From assembly GCA_031259655.1 (NCBI GenBank), contig JAIRLF010000122.1, forward strand, positions 1 to 12,682: a DNA stretch of 12,682 nt, written 5' to 3'. This document shows positions 1 through 7,522 of the stretch, in pieces; the first letter of the stretch is position 1; every line of letters starts with the position of its first letter. The DNA is from Prevotellaceae bacterium. GTDB taxonomy: Bacteria > Bacteroidota > Bacteroidia > Bacteroidales > UBA932. The notes below the pieces were generated by a model. It saw only the letters and a program-made list of their open reading frames with translations, ran no database searches and was not told the origin of the DNA. A program made the position numbers and the translations under genes.

Positions 1-1262
1 CAAAAATTTTCGACAAACTGAAGATATTAGCCGAGGCTGCGAAATACGATGTTTCCTGTGCCTCAAGCGGTACGACGCGAAATAATCCGGGGAAAGGCAT
101 TGGTTCGGCATCGGGTTGGGGTATTTGTCACAGTTTTACGGAAGACGGTCGTTGCGTCTCTCTATTAAAAATCATGTTGACAAATTGTTGTATTTACGAT
201 TGCGCATACTGTGCCAATCGCAGGAGTAACGATATTGCACGTACGACATTCAGCGTGTCGGAATTAGTTGAACTGACTATTGAATTTTACCGCAGAAACT
301 ATATCGAAGGTTTGTTTTTGAGTTCGGGAATTGTTCGTAACGCCGATTACACAATGGAACGAATGGTGCGTGTAGCTAAAGATTTGCGTACGGTTCACAA
401 CTATAACGGATATATACACTTGAAAAGTATCCCGGGCACAAGTTCCGGGTTGATAGCCGAAGCGGGTTTGTATGCCGACCGGTTGAGTTGCAATATCGAG
501 ATGCCTTCGGAAGAAAGCCTTACATTAGTCGCGCCCGACAAGAACTATCAAAGCGTGTATACTCCAATGCATTACATTCAGCAGGGCTTTTTACAGGGTA
601 AGGAAGAACGGAAGAAATACCGTCATGCTCCGCGTTTCGCTCCTGCCGGTCAAAGCACGCAGATGATTATCGGCGGCTCGCCGGATAACGATATGAAAAT
701 ACTGAACTTGTCCGATTCGCTGTACCGGCGTCCGGCGATGAAACGGGTTTACTATTCGGGATATATCCCCATAAACACTCAGGACGCACGGTTGCCTGCT
801 ATCAATACTCCTCCTCTCGTGCGCGAAAACAGGCTGTATCAGGCTGACTGGCTGATGCGGTTCTACCATTTCGATGTCGAAGAGATTGTGAATGACGCAC
901 ATCCCAATCTCGAATTAGACATAGACCCGAAACTGTCGTGGGCTTTGCGGCATCCGGAAGTTTTTCCGGTAAACATCAATACCGCCGATTACGAAATGAT
1001 ATTGCGCGTTCCGGGTATTGGAGTGAAATCAGCCAAACTGATTGTGAGTTCGCGCCGTTACGGGCAACTCAATTCCGGACATTTGCAGAAAATTGGCGTA
1101 GTGATGAAACGCGCCCGATTCTTTATCACCTGCAACGAACTCGTTGCAAACACCGTGCACGAAACCGGACCGGAATACATTCGCAATGCTTTGACCGCTC
1201 CCGTTAATCCACGGAAAAGACAAACTAACGACAAACAACTTGTTATCGATTTTGGAGGATAA
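1..1262 (+). CDS. Putative DNA modification/repair radical SAM protein (5' partial)
   Basis: The frame is open from the first complete codon at position 3, so the gene starts just upstream of the window; about 57 codons precede the first internal ATG at 174. The protein carries the radical SAM cluster motif CxxxCxxC (CIYDCAYC, bases 189-212), which binds a 4Fe-4S cluster and S-adenosylmethionine. Near the C-terminus (about bases 970-1060) a helix-hairpin-helix is visible around LRVPGIGVKSAKLI, a DNA-binding element. This combination, plus the N-terminal YDVSCASSGTTR stretch, matches the family annotated as putative DNA modification/repair radical SAM protein (TIGR03916). About 419 residues are visible, close to the usual full length, so only a few codons should be missing. 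The substrate is unknown. The stop codon abuts the ATG of the partner gene, indicating co-translation. Family assignment is from recalled motifs; the DNA role is a family-level prediction. Confidence 0.88.
   Translation, partial: KIFDKLKILAEAAKYDVSCASSGTTRNNPGKGIGSASGWGICHSFTEDGRCVSLLKIMLTNCCIYDCAYCANRRSNDIARTTFSVSELVELTIEFYRRNYIEGLFLSSGIVRNADYTMERMVRVAKDLRTVHNYNGYIHLKSIPGTSSGLIAEAGLYADRLSCNIEMPSEESLTLVAPDKNYQSVYTPMHYIQQGFLQGKEERKKYRHAPRFAPAGQSTQMIIGGSPDNDMKILNLSDSLYRRPAMKRVYYSGYIPINTQDARLPAINTPPLVRENRLYQADWLMRFYHFDVEEIVNDAHPNLELDIDPKLSWALRHPEVFPVNINTADYEMILRVPGIGVKSAKLIVSSRRYGQLNSGHLQKIGVVMKRARFFITCNELVANTVHETGPEYIRNALTAPVNPRKRQTNDKQLVIDFGG
1254..1258 (+). promoter_or_regulatory. Ribosome-binding site GGAGG for the DUF4130 gene
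   Basis: GGAGG lies inside the last codons of the radical SAM gene, four bases before the ATG at 1263. It supports that start and tight coupling of the two genes. It is a stronger Shine-Dalgarno sequence than elsewhere in this window. Confidence 0.7.
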
Positions 1263-2039
1263 ATGCTTTACTTTATTTACGATAATACTTTCGAAGGACT
1301 GCTGACCTGTGTTTTTGAAGCGTTCAACCGCCGCGAATTTCCACAACGAATTGTGCGAACAGACAGTGCGCCGCTTTTATTTACCGAATCGTTCAAAGTG
1401 ATAACCGACGAGGTCAAAGCGGAACGGGTGTTGAATGCGCTTGGAAAAAAAATCTCGCCTTCGGCTTTGCGTATGCTTTTCGTCGTTTTCCTGTCCGAAC
1501 AGGACGGGATAGAAATCGTCATTTTCCGTTACATCCAAAAAGCGTTGACTGCATCAAAAAGTATCGAAATGAATTTTGCCGACGCCGACGTCCTCGCACT
1601 GTCGAAAATCTACAAAAAAGTAATGCGCGAAGAAGAGCATGTCCGTCAATTTGTCCGTTTCCAAAAAACTGCCGACAATATCTATTTTGCCGTGATAGAG
1701 CCTGTTTATAATGTCTTGCCTTTGACTGCCGGTTTTTTCAAAACCCGCTATGCCGACCAGCAATGGATTGTCTACGACACAAAACGAAAATATGGCTTGT
1801 TCTACGATTTAAATACCGTCGAAACAGTGTCTTTCGACAATTTGGATATCTCGCCCGTCTCGGGAGATGTTAACCCTCAAAAATTAGACGAATCGGAACT
1901 CCATTTCCAAACCTTGTGGAAAGATTATTTGAAAGCTATCACAATTCGCGAACGCTTGAACCCAAAACTCCAACGGCAATTTATGCCCGTGCGATTCTGG
2001 AAACACTTAACCGAATTGAAAATCGAGAATTATACGTAA
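1263..2039 (+). CDS. Probable DNA metabolism protein, DUF4130 domain
   Basis: This 258-residue protein begins with a MLYFIYDNTFEGLLTCVFEA stretch that is characteristic of the family called probable DNA metabolism protein (TIGR03915). A DUF4130-type region covers roughly residues 85-250, with the conserved KIYKKVMREEEHVRQFVRF segment near residue 115-135. Members almost always sit beside the radical SAM protein found immediately upstream. In many other bacteria the protein is fused at its C-terminus to a uracil-DNA glycosylase-like domain; here it ends at the DUF4130 region, so it is the short form. The stop of the upstream gene and this start codon are adjacent with no gap. The biochemical role is not known; a link to DNA base modification or repair is inferred from the partner and from the fused forms. 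Confidence 0.85.
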   Translation: MLYFIYDNTFEGLLTCVFEAFNRREFPQRIVRTDSAPLLFTESFKVITDEVKAERVLNALGKKISPSALRMLFVVFLSEQDGIEIVIFRYIQKALTASKSIEMNFADADVLALSKIYKKVMREEEHVRQFVRFQKTADNIYFAVIEPVYNVLPLTAGFFKTRYADQQWIVYDTKRKYGLFYDLNTVETVSFDNLDISPVSGDVNPQKLDESELHFQTLWKDYLKAITIRERLNPKLQRQFMPVRFWKHLTELKIENYT

Positions 2040-2094
2040 CGACCTTTGCTCGAAGTTAGCTATGACAGTCGTTGCCACAGATTTGAGCTACGAT
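2040..2094. other. Convergent intergenic gap, no clear terminator
   Basis: This 55-base stretch lies between two convergent genes. Only a weak pairing TAGCT (2057-2061) with AGCTA (2086-2090), separated by 24 bases and without a T-run, can be seen. I do not call a terminator. Confidence 0.5.
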
Positions 2095-2709
2095 TTACGA
2101 CTTAGTAAACAGTCCGCTTACCAACACAAAATATTCGGGCAACTTTCCTTCTTTGCTCCATTTCAGTTCGATATTCAACAGTTGCGACGAGGTTTTACTA
2201 ATGTCGAAACCAAACGATTCGAGCGATGGACGGATTTTGTGAGGATATAAACAAGGTTGCCCCTTGATGCGCATACATGTTCCTTGCGGACAGATATGAC
2301 AAGCTCCGGCAAAGAAAGCGCGACTGTCAAAATAGAATTTTTCCAAGTCTAATAACCTGTTATCCAAATCGCGACGCACTTCTTCGACAATTCGATAAGT
2401 TGCGCCCGTACAGCGTTCCCAATCTGCGATTTCGTTTCTAAGCGCCTCATCTAATGTGATTTTAGTTCCAATAATATAAGCTCTTTTGTATTTAAGCAAA
2501 TGTTCGGTTGTATCGAAATCGAAAGGAGGGCAAGCCCAGCAGGCATTGTAACGGTTGCACTGTTTACAAAACTCGATGAATCTGCCTGCGTCACGGTATT
2601 GGCGGAGATATTCTCCCGTTTCAATCGTTGCGACGACATTTTTCAATCGATAGTCTATGCCTTCCGCCTCAAATTCAAATGATTTATATAATTCTGAAAA
2701 GTCTGACAT
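2095..2709 (-). CDS. DUF2284 family cysteine-rich metal-binding protein
   Basis: This 204-residue protein has two cysteine clusters: C48-x2-C51 and C57-x2-C60 followed by PPF, and C137-x2-C140-x4-C145 with C153 followed by YPHK. This arrangement is typical of DUF2284, described as predicted metal-binding proteins, and suggests an iron-sulfur cluster or zinc site. The sequence IRPSLESFGFD after the second cluster is also family-like. There is no signal peptide, so it is probably cytoplasmic. The start at 2709 is preceded by AAGGTAGAG, an acceptable ribosome-binding site. It begins 12 bases after the stop of the MurF-Alr gene and is probably its operon partner, which is not an obvious functional match. 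Its 3' end faces the plus-strand DUF4130 gene across a 55-base gap. Function unknown. Confidence 0.82.
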   Translation of the reverse strand: MSDFSELYKSFEFEAEGIDYRLKNVVATIETGEYLRQYRDAGRFIEFCKQCNRYNACWACPPFDFDTTEHLLKYKRAYIIGTKITLDEALRNEIADWERCTGATYRIVEEVRRDLDNRLLDLEKFYFDSRAFFAGACHICPQGTCMRIKGQPCLYPHKIRPSLESFGFDISKTSSQLLNIELKWSKEGKLPEYFVLVSGLFTKS

Positions 2710-2721
2710 CTCTACCTTTTA

Positions 2722-5217
2722 TCAATCGGAAATATAAACGCGTTTCACACGTTGCGAAATGCTTGTTAAGACCTCATAAGGAATTGTTCCTATTGCATTT
2801 GCAATTTCGGAGACAGAAATAGCGCCGCCCATGATAATCACCCTGTCGCCTTCTTTTGCGTCTATACCCGTTATGTCTATCATACAGGCATCCATGCAGA
2901 TATTGCCTATAATCGGGGCAGATTTCCCGTTCACTACGAAATACCCTTTGCCGTTGCCGAGTTTACGGTTCAATCCATCGGCATATCCTATTGGCACAGT
3001 GGCTATTGTTTTCGGAGTTATCGCCACTCCATGCCTGCCGTAACCAATGGTTTCGCCTTCGTCAATCTGCTTTATCTGTACGATAGCGCTGCTAAGAGTT
3101 CCGACGTTTGCAAGATATTTGCTATTTTCCTCTGTTGCAACACCGTAAAGACCAATTCCCAATCGCGCCATATCGAATTGAGCCTCGGGAAAACGTTCGA
3201 TTCCCGCTGAATTTAAAATGTGTTTGATAAAAGAATATCCCGTTTCCTTTTCCAGTGATTTACAGAATCTTTTGAATTTTTCGATTTGCGAGACGGTAAA
3301 TTCGTCATGCCTGAGTTCGTCTGAGGCAGCGAGATGCGAAAAAACAGATGCTATTTTAACTTCCTGTCTGTTTTTAAGGATATTGCAGAGTTCGGGCAAG
3401 TCATTTTCGATAAAACCGAGCCGATGCATCCCCGTATCGACTTTTATGTGTAGCGGATAATTGTTTACCCCCATTCCGGATGCGGTTTTCAAGAACGTAA
3501 TCAAGGAGTTGAGGCTATAAATTTCCGGTTCGAGCAGATACTCAATCATGATATCGAAATTGTCGGGTTCGGTGTTCAATACGACGACAGGCATAGTAAT
3601 TCCTGCTTCCCTGAGATTTACGCCTTCGTCAGCGTATGCCACCGCCAGGTAATCAACTCTGTGATACTGCAGTAATGCCGCTATTTCCGCAGAACCGTGT
3701 CCGTATGAGGAGGCTTTTACCATAGCCATCAACTTAACTCCATCGTTCAGTTTCGACCTAAAATAGTTCAGATTATTTACAATTGCATTCATGTTGATTT
3801 CCAGAACAGTTTGATGCACTTGAATTTCCAGCAAACGCGATATTCTTTCAAAACGAAATTGCCGCCCGCCTTTCAAAAGAACAGCTTCGTTGTTGAAATT
3901 AGCTTTATTGCAGTGTAACAGAAATTTATCTGTATCGCGATAAAACTTGCAGTCCGGAATATTCGAGTTTGCGATAAAATATTCGGAATTTCGTTCCAAA
4001 GCTTCCCCGATTCCGATAAAACGAGTGATTCCTCTCGATTGCAACAATTTAGAGACTTGCAAATAAAGTTTTTTCCGGTCGGATTCGCTTTGCATAATGT
4101 CGGACAAAATCAAAGTTTTTTTCTTGTGCTGCGTCAATCCGTCCAAAAAATTCAGCGCAATTGTAAGCGAATTGAGGTCCGAATTGTACGAATCGTTGAT
4201 TATCGTGCATTTGTTGATGCCTTCTTTCAATTCCAAACGCATGGCGACCGGAGTAATATTCGCTATATTTAGCTTTAACAAATTGATGTCAAGCCCTTCC
4301 GACAAAGCAAAAGCAATACAGTGCATAGCATTTTCTATAGATGCCGAATCGGAAAACGGGATTTCAAACTCTGCTTCATTTTCGATATTATCTCTTAATA
4401 CACTGTTGTTTAATCTTATCTTGACAAGTGTCTTATTCCGGACATTTGTTTTACTCAAAACTGTCAAATTAGATTCGTCGCCATATCCCCAAGTAAAAGT
4501 GGAATACGTGTGTTTCGATTTTGAAACAGCCTGATGTATATCGCAATAGTCCGAACAATATATCAGCAATTTAGAGCGTTCGAACAATTGAAGTTTTTCT
4601 CCGATTTTCTGTTCGATATCCGTAAAATTTTCCTGATGGGCGTCGCCAATGTTGGTGAATATCCCAATATCAGGATGTAATATTTTTTCTAACCGTTTCA
4701 TTTCTCCGGGTAACGAAATGCCGGCTTCGAATATTCCAAGCTCTGAAGCGCTGTCTGTCATCAATATAGATAAAGGCGCGCCTATCTGCGAATTATAGCT
4801 TTTGGGACTGCGGCTGACTGTTTTTATGTCCCGAAAAATTTGGTATATCCATTCTTTTACGCAGGTTTTCCCGTTGCTTCCGGTTATACCCAACACAGGA
4901 AACGAAAAGGTATCTCTATAATTTGCAGCTATATCCTGAATTGCTCTCAGTGTATTTTCTACCGCAATAATATTTCCTTCGACAATATTTTCTACTCGAT
5001 AATCCTTATTCACAATGAAATTGCGAATGCCTTTCGCATAAAGTTCTTCGATATAATTGTGTCCGTCGTGCCGTTCGCCTTTTATAGCAACAAAAAGCGC
5101 TGTCTCGGATTTATCAATCCGGTTACGGCTATCAACGAAAATGTGATTTATAACCACATCATTCCCAAAATATGCACATCCGAGAATGCCGGAAATTTCG
5201 GAAAGTTTATACTGCAT
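2722..5217 (-). CDS. murF-alr: Bifunctional MurF / alanine racemase fusion
   Basis: This 831-residue cytoplasmic fusion joins two consecutive cell-wall steps. Residues 1 to about 465 are MurF, UDP-N-acetylmuramoyl-tripeptide:D-Ala-D-Ala ligase, with the ATP-binding loop GITGSNGKT at 110-118, the TNIGDAHQENF segment near 188-198, and NDSYNSD at 341-347. Residues from about 470 to the end are alanine racemase, which makes D-Ala from L-Ala. The PLP lysine K501 sits in AMVKASSYGHG, the second catalytic base Y726 in TIGYGRHG, and the CMDACM motif at 774-779. VPIGYADG and VDTGMHRLGF are further racemase signatures. Both halves look intact. This fusion is common in Bacteroidetes. It is preceded by a NIPSNAP-like lipoprotein gene 42 bases upstream and followed after 12 bases by the DUF2284 gene, so the three are probably transcribed together. 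I see no clear promoter directly upstream of its ATG. Confidence 0.96.
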   Translation of the reverse strand: MQYKLSEISGILGCAYFGNDVVINHIFVDSRNRIDKSETALFVAIKGERHDGHNYIEELYAKGIRNFIVNKDYRVENIVEGNIIAVENTLRAIQDIAANYRDTFSFPVLGITGSNGKTCVKEWIYQIFRDIKTVSRSPKSYNSQIGAPLSILMTDSASELGIFEAGISLPGEMKRLEKILHPDIGIFTNIGDAHQENFTDIEQKIGEKLQLFERSKLLIYCSDYCDIHQAVSKSKHTYSTFTWGYGDESNLTVLSKTNVRNKTLVKIRLNNSVLRDNIENEAEFEIPFSDSASIENAMHCIAFALSEGLDINLLKLNIANITPVAMRLELKEGINKCTIINDSYNSDLNSLTIALNFLDGLTQHKKKTLILSDIMQSESDRKKLYLQVSKLLQSRGITRFIGIGEALERNSEYFIANSNIPDCKFYRDTDKFLLHCNKANFNNEAVLLKGGRQFRFERISRLLEIQVHQTVLEINMNAIVNNLNYFRSKLNDGVKLMAMVKASSYGHGSAEIAALLQYHRVDYLAVAYADEGVNLREAGITMPVVVLNTEPDNFDIMIEYLLEPEIYSLNSLITFLKTASGMGVNNYPLHIKVDTGMHRLGFIENDLPELCNILKNRQEVKIASVFSHLAASDELRHDEFTVSQIEKFKRFCKSLEKETGYSFIKHILNSAGIERFPEAQFDMARLGIGLYGVATEENSKYLANVGTLSSAIVQIKQIDEGETIGYGRHGVAITPKTIATVPIGYADGLNRKLGNGKGYFVVNGKSAPIIGNICMDACMIDITGIDAKEGDRVIIMGGAISVSEIANAIGTIPYEVLTSISQRVKRVYISD

Positions 5218-5256
5218 TTAACAATTAATAATCAATGATTAACAATTAATAATCAA
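5218..5256. repeat. Two tandem copies of an 18-bp AT-rich repeat
   Basis: TTAACAATTAATAATCAA occurs perfectly at 5218-5235 and again at 5239-5256, a 21-base period that fills most of the 42-base gap between the lipoprotein stop and the MurF-Alr start. At the junction of the copies, TAATCA and TGATTA (5230-5241) form a small inverted repeat around one base. Short AT-rich repeats of this look are often seen between genes in Bacteroidetes. Role unknown. Confidence 0.8.
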
Positions 5257-5259
5257 CCG

Positions 5260-6027
5260 CTAAAATTGCGAGTAAGGCAGAGGCGACAATAAACGGTTTT
5301 TATTGTTGGTTGCCGTGTAGGCATATTCTTTCATATCTCTGATACGCAACCAGTCAGGATGTTTAACAAATTCGCTCCAAACGGCATTTCGCGTCGGTTC
5401 GTCCTTATACCATGTGAGATATATTATTGACGGCATACGAATGCCCGCCAATACCTCGCCGTAACAGACCGAATTGATTCCTACTTTATCGAAAACAGCA
5501 ATTTCATCAGCATTGAACATCTTGATTTTTCGCTGATTGGCTTCTTCATTGGGACTTTTGTAGTGACGCAATTCGAATAAAGTACGGTCTTTGTCCGGCG
5601 TTCGCATTTTTGGAATTTTGTCGAAAGCCTCGCATAATAAACTTTCAAACTCCGAATATACGGGATTTGGCGCTGTTTGGTCGTAAAACGATTGCGCCGC
5701 CTTTTTGAAAACTTCGTCGTTCCAAATCTCCTGTTTAACGTTAAGATAGCTTGCAATATCCTTATATACAAGCAATAAATAACGAACAGAGTCTGTTTCT
5801 TTATGCAATTTGAATGCACCGACAGTAACGCCTTGCCGATTGTAAGCCGGTATCAAAGTTTCGCTAAAAAAATTGTCGAGCGGCTCCGCTCCATTGTTGT
5901 TAAGCGTATAAATACGCCACTCGTAAATCTCTTTTACGGTTACATTTTCGTTTGGCGCACCGTCGTTACATGCGCCAAATAACATAATTGTTACTATAAT
6001 AATCACCCGATTTAACCTTTTACACAT
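5260..6027 (-). CDS. NIPSNAP-like lipoprotein
   Basis: This 255-residue protein starts with a basic and hydrophobic signal peptide ending in the lipobox LFGAC (Cys20), so it should be lipidated and anchored in an envelope membrane. The mature part seems to contain two NIPSNAP-type ferredoxin-like repeats. The first begins near residue 34 with YEWRIYTLNNNG and runs to about 130. The second begins near residue 145 with LFELRHYKSPNE and runs to the end; it includes a MPSIIYLTWYKDEPTRNAVW segment typical of these domains. NIPSNAP proteins have no agreed catalytic role. Divergent promoters separate it from the plus-strand PemK-like gene. It is likely the first gene of the minus-strand operon with MurF-Alr, but a role in cell-wall synthesis is not shown. 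Confidence 0.82.
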   Translation of the reverse strand: MCKRLNRVIIIVTIMLFGACNDGAPNENVTVKEIYEWRIYTLNNNGAEPLDNFFSETLIPAYNRQGVTVGAFKLHKETDSVRYLLLVYKDIASYLNVKQEIWNDEVFKKAAQSFYDQTAPNPVYSEFESLLCEAFDKIPKMRTPDKDRTLFELRHYKSPNEEANQRKIKMFNADEIAVFDKVGINSVCYGEVLAGIRMPSIIYLTWYKDEPTRNAVWSEFVKHPDWLRIRDMKEYAYTATNNKNRLLSPLPYSQF

Positions 6028-6061
6028 ATCGTTATCGTTTTATGTAATATAAAATTATCAG

Positions 6062-6073
6062 GTACAAATGTAC
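6062..6073. promoter_or_regulatory. 12-bp palindrome, possible operator
   Basis: GTACA-AA-TGTAC is an inverted repeat with 5-base arms. It covers the minus-strand -7 box and lies just upstream of the plus-strand -33 box, a position where a dimeric regulator could affect both divergent promoters. Its short length means chance occurrence is possible. Confidence 0.35.
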
Positions 6074-6092
6074 AAAATATTTGGAATTCAAA
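6065..6092 (-). promoter_or_regulatory. Predicted Bacteroidetes promoter for the lipoprotein-murF-alr operon
   Basis: Read on the minus strand, TACATTTG (plus coordinates 6072 to 6065) matches the -7 consensus TAnnTTTG. A TTTG at 6092-6089 lies 16 bases upstream of it, somewhat short of the best spacing. Transcription would start near 6058, about 30 bases before the ATG at 6027. Confidence 0.55.
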
Positions 6093-6109
6093 AAAAAGTT
6101 GTATCTTTG
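6080..6109 (+). promoter_or_regulatory. Predicted Bacteroidetes promoter for the PemK/sigma-like operon
   Basis: TTTG at 6080-6083 and TATCTTTG at 6102-6109 fit the -33 and -7 consensus with an 18-base spacer. The start of transcription would fall near 6115, giving a leader of roughly 16 bases before the ATG at 6132. This decides the start of the downstream gene, since the upstream in-frame TTG at 6081 lies inside the promoter. Confidence 0.72.
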
Positions 6110-6131
6110 CGGCTCGAAAAATTGGGTCTTT

Positions 6132-6536
6132 ATGAAAGATTGGAAGCAGATATTGTTAAACATTTACACGCCTGAAATCGGTTCCGTTTGGGCTGTGCAT
6201 AATGGTATATGGAATAATCTGTTCGCATCCAACAAGTATTCGAACGATTATCACCCTGCCGTAGTTGGAAAAATAAATGAAGACAAAATAAGTTGTAAAA
6301 TCATACCGGGAACAACGAAAGAATACTTGAAAGGAACCGGCGTATTCAAAGTCCGGTTCAACACATACAATCCCGATTATCAGATAACTCACTTTCTGAT
6401 AAACCTCTGGATGACCATTAGCAATAAAGAACTGTTCAAAATGAAAAGAGGTTGGGACGGCGTTGAAATGTTAAATGAAACGCAAATCAAAGGATTGAAA
6501 ATGCAAATCAAATTTTATTGGGGAATAGATGTTTAG
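6132..6536 (+). CDS. PemK/MazF-like small protein
   Basis: This 134-residue protein has no close relative that I recognise by name, but its pattern follows the PemK/MazF fold in order. GSVWAVHN (17-24) is the first strand, HPAVVGKI (41-48) corresponds to the usual RP-VVV motif, CKIIPGTTKEY (55-65) to the usual VVPITS motif, and FLINLWMTISNKEL (88-101) to the 'D..rtvdksrl' region. The C-terminal LNETQIKGLKMQI helix (114-126) fits the terminal helix of MazF toxins. The conserved arginine is replaced by H41; the threonine pair T61-T62 is kept. MazF proteins cleave RNA; whether this one does is unknown, and no classical small antitoxin gene is beside it. The start is the ATG at 6132, just after the promoter. 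The 3' end overlaps the sigma-like gene by 8 bases. Confidence 0.65.
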   Translation: MKDWKQILLNIYTPEIGSVWAVHNGIWNNLFASNKYSNDYHPAVVGKINEDKISCKIIPGTTKEYLKGTGVFKVRFNTYNPDYQITHFLINLWMTISNKELFKMKRGWDGVEMLNETQIKGLKMQIKFYWGIDV

Positions 6537-7479
6537 AGTTGATTATATACAAGAATTGATTTCGGGAAACCTTTCGAAAGAAGGTTATAATAACATACTT
6601 AACAGTATCTCGCTTTTTACGAAAAAATATAACTGGGCGAAATGTATTATTGTTCAAGCCGATAAATCAACATACTGGTCGGCTGAAGACATAAAAGAAC
6701 TGACGCATCAATTCTTTTCGTGGGCGCTCGAAAAAGGAAAATTTGTTTACCTGAATAAAATTCCGGAAAACTATCTTTCGTATTACTTTTCGCAAATATT
6801 AATGTCCTTTGTCTCAGTGCGAATCAGCGAAGAACAGCAAAAAACCGGATTGAGTTTCGAAAAATGCAAAAAATTGGTGTCGACCATCGTCACTGAGAAA
6901 TATTTCTCAAAATCAATTGATGAAACAGCATATATATACGATAAACCTTTTGACAAAGAGAATATTAAAGATGTCGGAGAAACAGATAACCTGTTAAAAA
7001 ATCTGCCACATTACAATATTCCCGAATCCACAAAGCAGTACAAACCATTGATTCTAACAGCAATACAAGACATCTTCAACATTGCGGAATCGCCTGTCGC
7101 CGTCCAAAAGCTAATTGAAACAGTCTTTGAACTGTTCGACCAAACATCGCTTCCTAACTTCGACATACAAACAGAAGAAGACGATAAAGAAGAAAATACA
7201 GAAGTCAACAGCCACAAATACAGCGTTATAATTAACAATCTGCTTGCCGGAATATCAAACGAAGACGCAAAAATCATATCGGAATACCTTTTCCAATCCC
7301 ATGGAGAAATATCATTATCCGAACTCGCAAACAAATATAATCTCCCCAAAAGTACAATACACCACAAAATAGAAACTTTCAAGAAAAAAATATTGCAAAA
7401 TTATATCCCTGTCAACGAGGAAGATGGAATAAAATTTATACAAAAATTGTCGGAAACATTGGACGAATTGGCAAAATAA
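6529..7479 (+). CDS. Divergent sigma-70-like HTH protein
   Basis: This 316-residue protein reads like a strongly diverged sigma-70 factor. Residues 5-115 are helical, and YWSAEDIKELTHQFFSWAL (49-67) resembles sigma region 2 (the 'aeD..Qe.f...w' pattern) followed by a YLSYYFSQILMSFVSVRI segment. An acidic linker (TEEDDKEENTE, 215-225) precedes residues 228-292, which resemble sigma region 4: GISNEDAKII, then the helix-turn-helix LSELANKYNLPKSTIHHKI (263-281), then a basic helix. The linker of about 110 residues between the regions is longer than in ordinary ECF sigma factors. It starts within the last codons of the PemK-like gene (8-base overlap), so translation is probably coupled. It may direct RNA polymerase, or may be a DNA-binding regulator that keeps the sigma architecture. 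The assignment rests on pattern reading only. Confidence 0.58.
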   Translation: MFRVDYIQELISGNLSKEGYNNILNSISLFTKKYNWAKCIIVQADKSTYWSAEDIKELTHQFFSWALEKGKFVYLNKIPENYLSYYFSQILMSFVSVRISEEQQKTGLSFEKCKKLVSTIVTEKYFSKSIDETAYIYDKPFDKENIKDVGETDNLLKNLPHYNIPESTKQYKPLILTAIQDIFNIAESPVAVQKLIETVFELFDQTSLPNFDIQTEEDDKEENTEVNSHKYSVIINNLLAGISNEDAKIISEYLFQSHGEISLSELANKYNLPKSTIHHKIETFKKKILQNYIPVNEEDGIKFIQKLSETLDELAK

Positions 7480-7498
7480 CGGTATATATATAATAAAA

Positions 7499-7516
7499 GG
7501 AAAAAGGAAAAAGGAA
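7499..7516 (+). repeat. AAAAAGG heptamer repeats forming the ribosome-binding region
   Basis: GG-AAAAAGG-AAAAAGG-AAG occupies the end of the 43-base gap between the sigma-like gene and the next gene, ending six bases before the ATG at 7523. The AAGGAAG part can serve as Shine-Dalgarno. Two full heptamers plus partial units are present. Confidence 0.6.
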
Positions 7517-7522
7517 GTTTTT

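Noticed and set aside
174..176. ATG 174 as the start of the radical SAM protein
   Set aside because: The frame is open to the window edge and the upstream residues (YDVSCASSGTTR and following) are conserved in the family; starting here would leave the cluster motif almost at the N-terminus.
953..968. CCGGAA-GTTT-TTCCGG inverted repeat in the radical SAM gene
   Set aside because: Short, within a conserved coding region, and expected by chance at this length.
2057..2090. Possible terminator hairpin between convergent genes
   Set aside because: Only five base pairs around a 24-base loop and no T-run on either strand.
2062..2250. Short plus-strand open frame near the convergent gap
   Set aside because: It is almost wholly opposite the conserved C-terminus of the DUF2284 gene and has no ribosome-binding site or motif.
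4097..4534. Plus-strand open frame of 145 codons
   Set aside because: It is antisense to the MurF half of the fusion gene and has no recognisable protein pattern.
6081..6131. TTG start adding 17 residues to the first PemK-like protein
   Set aside because: The codon lies inside the -33 element and the added stretch covers the -7 box, so it would not be in the transcript.
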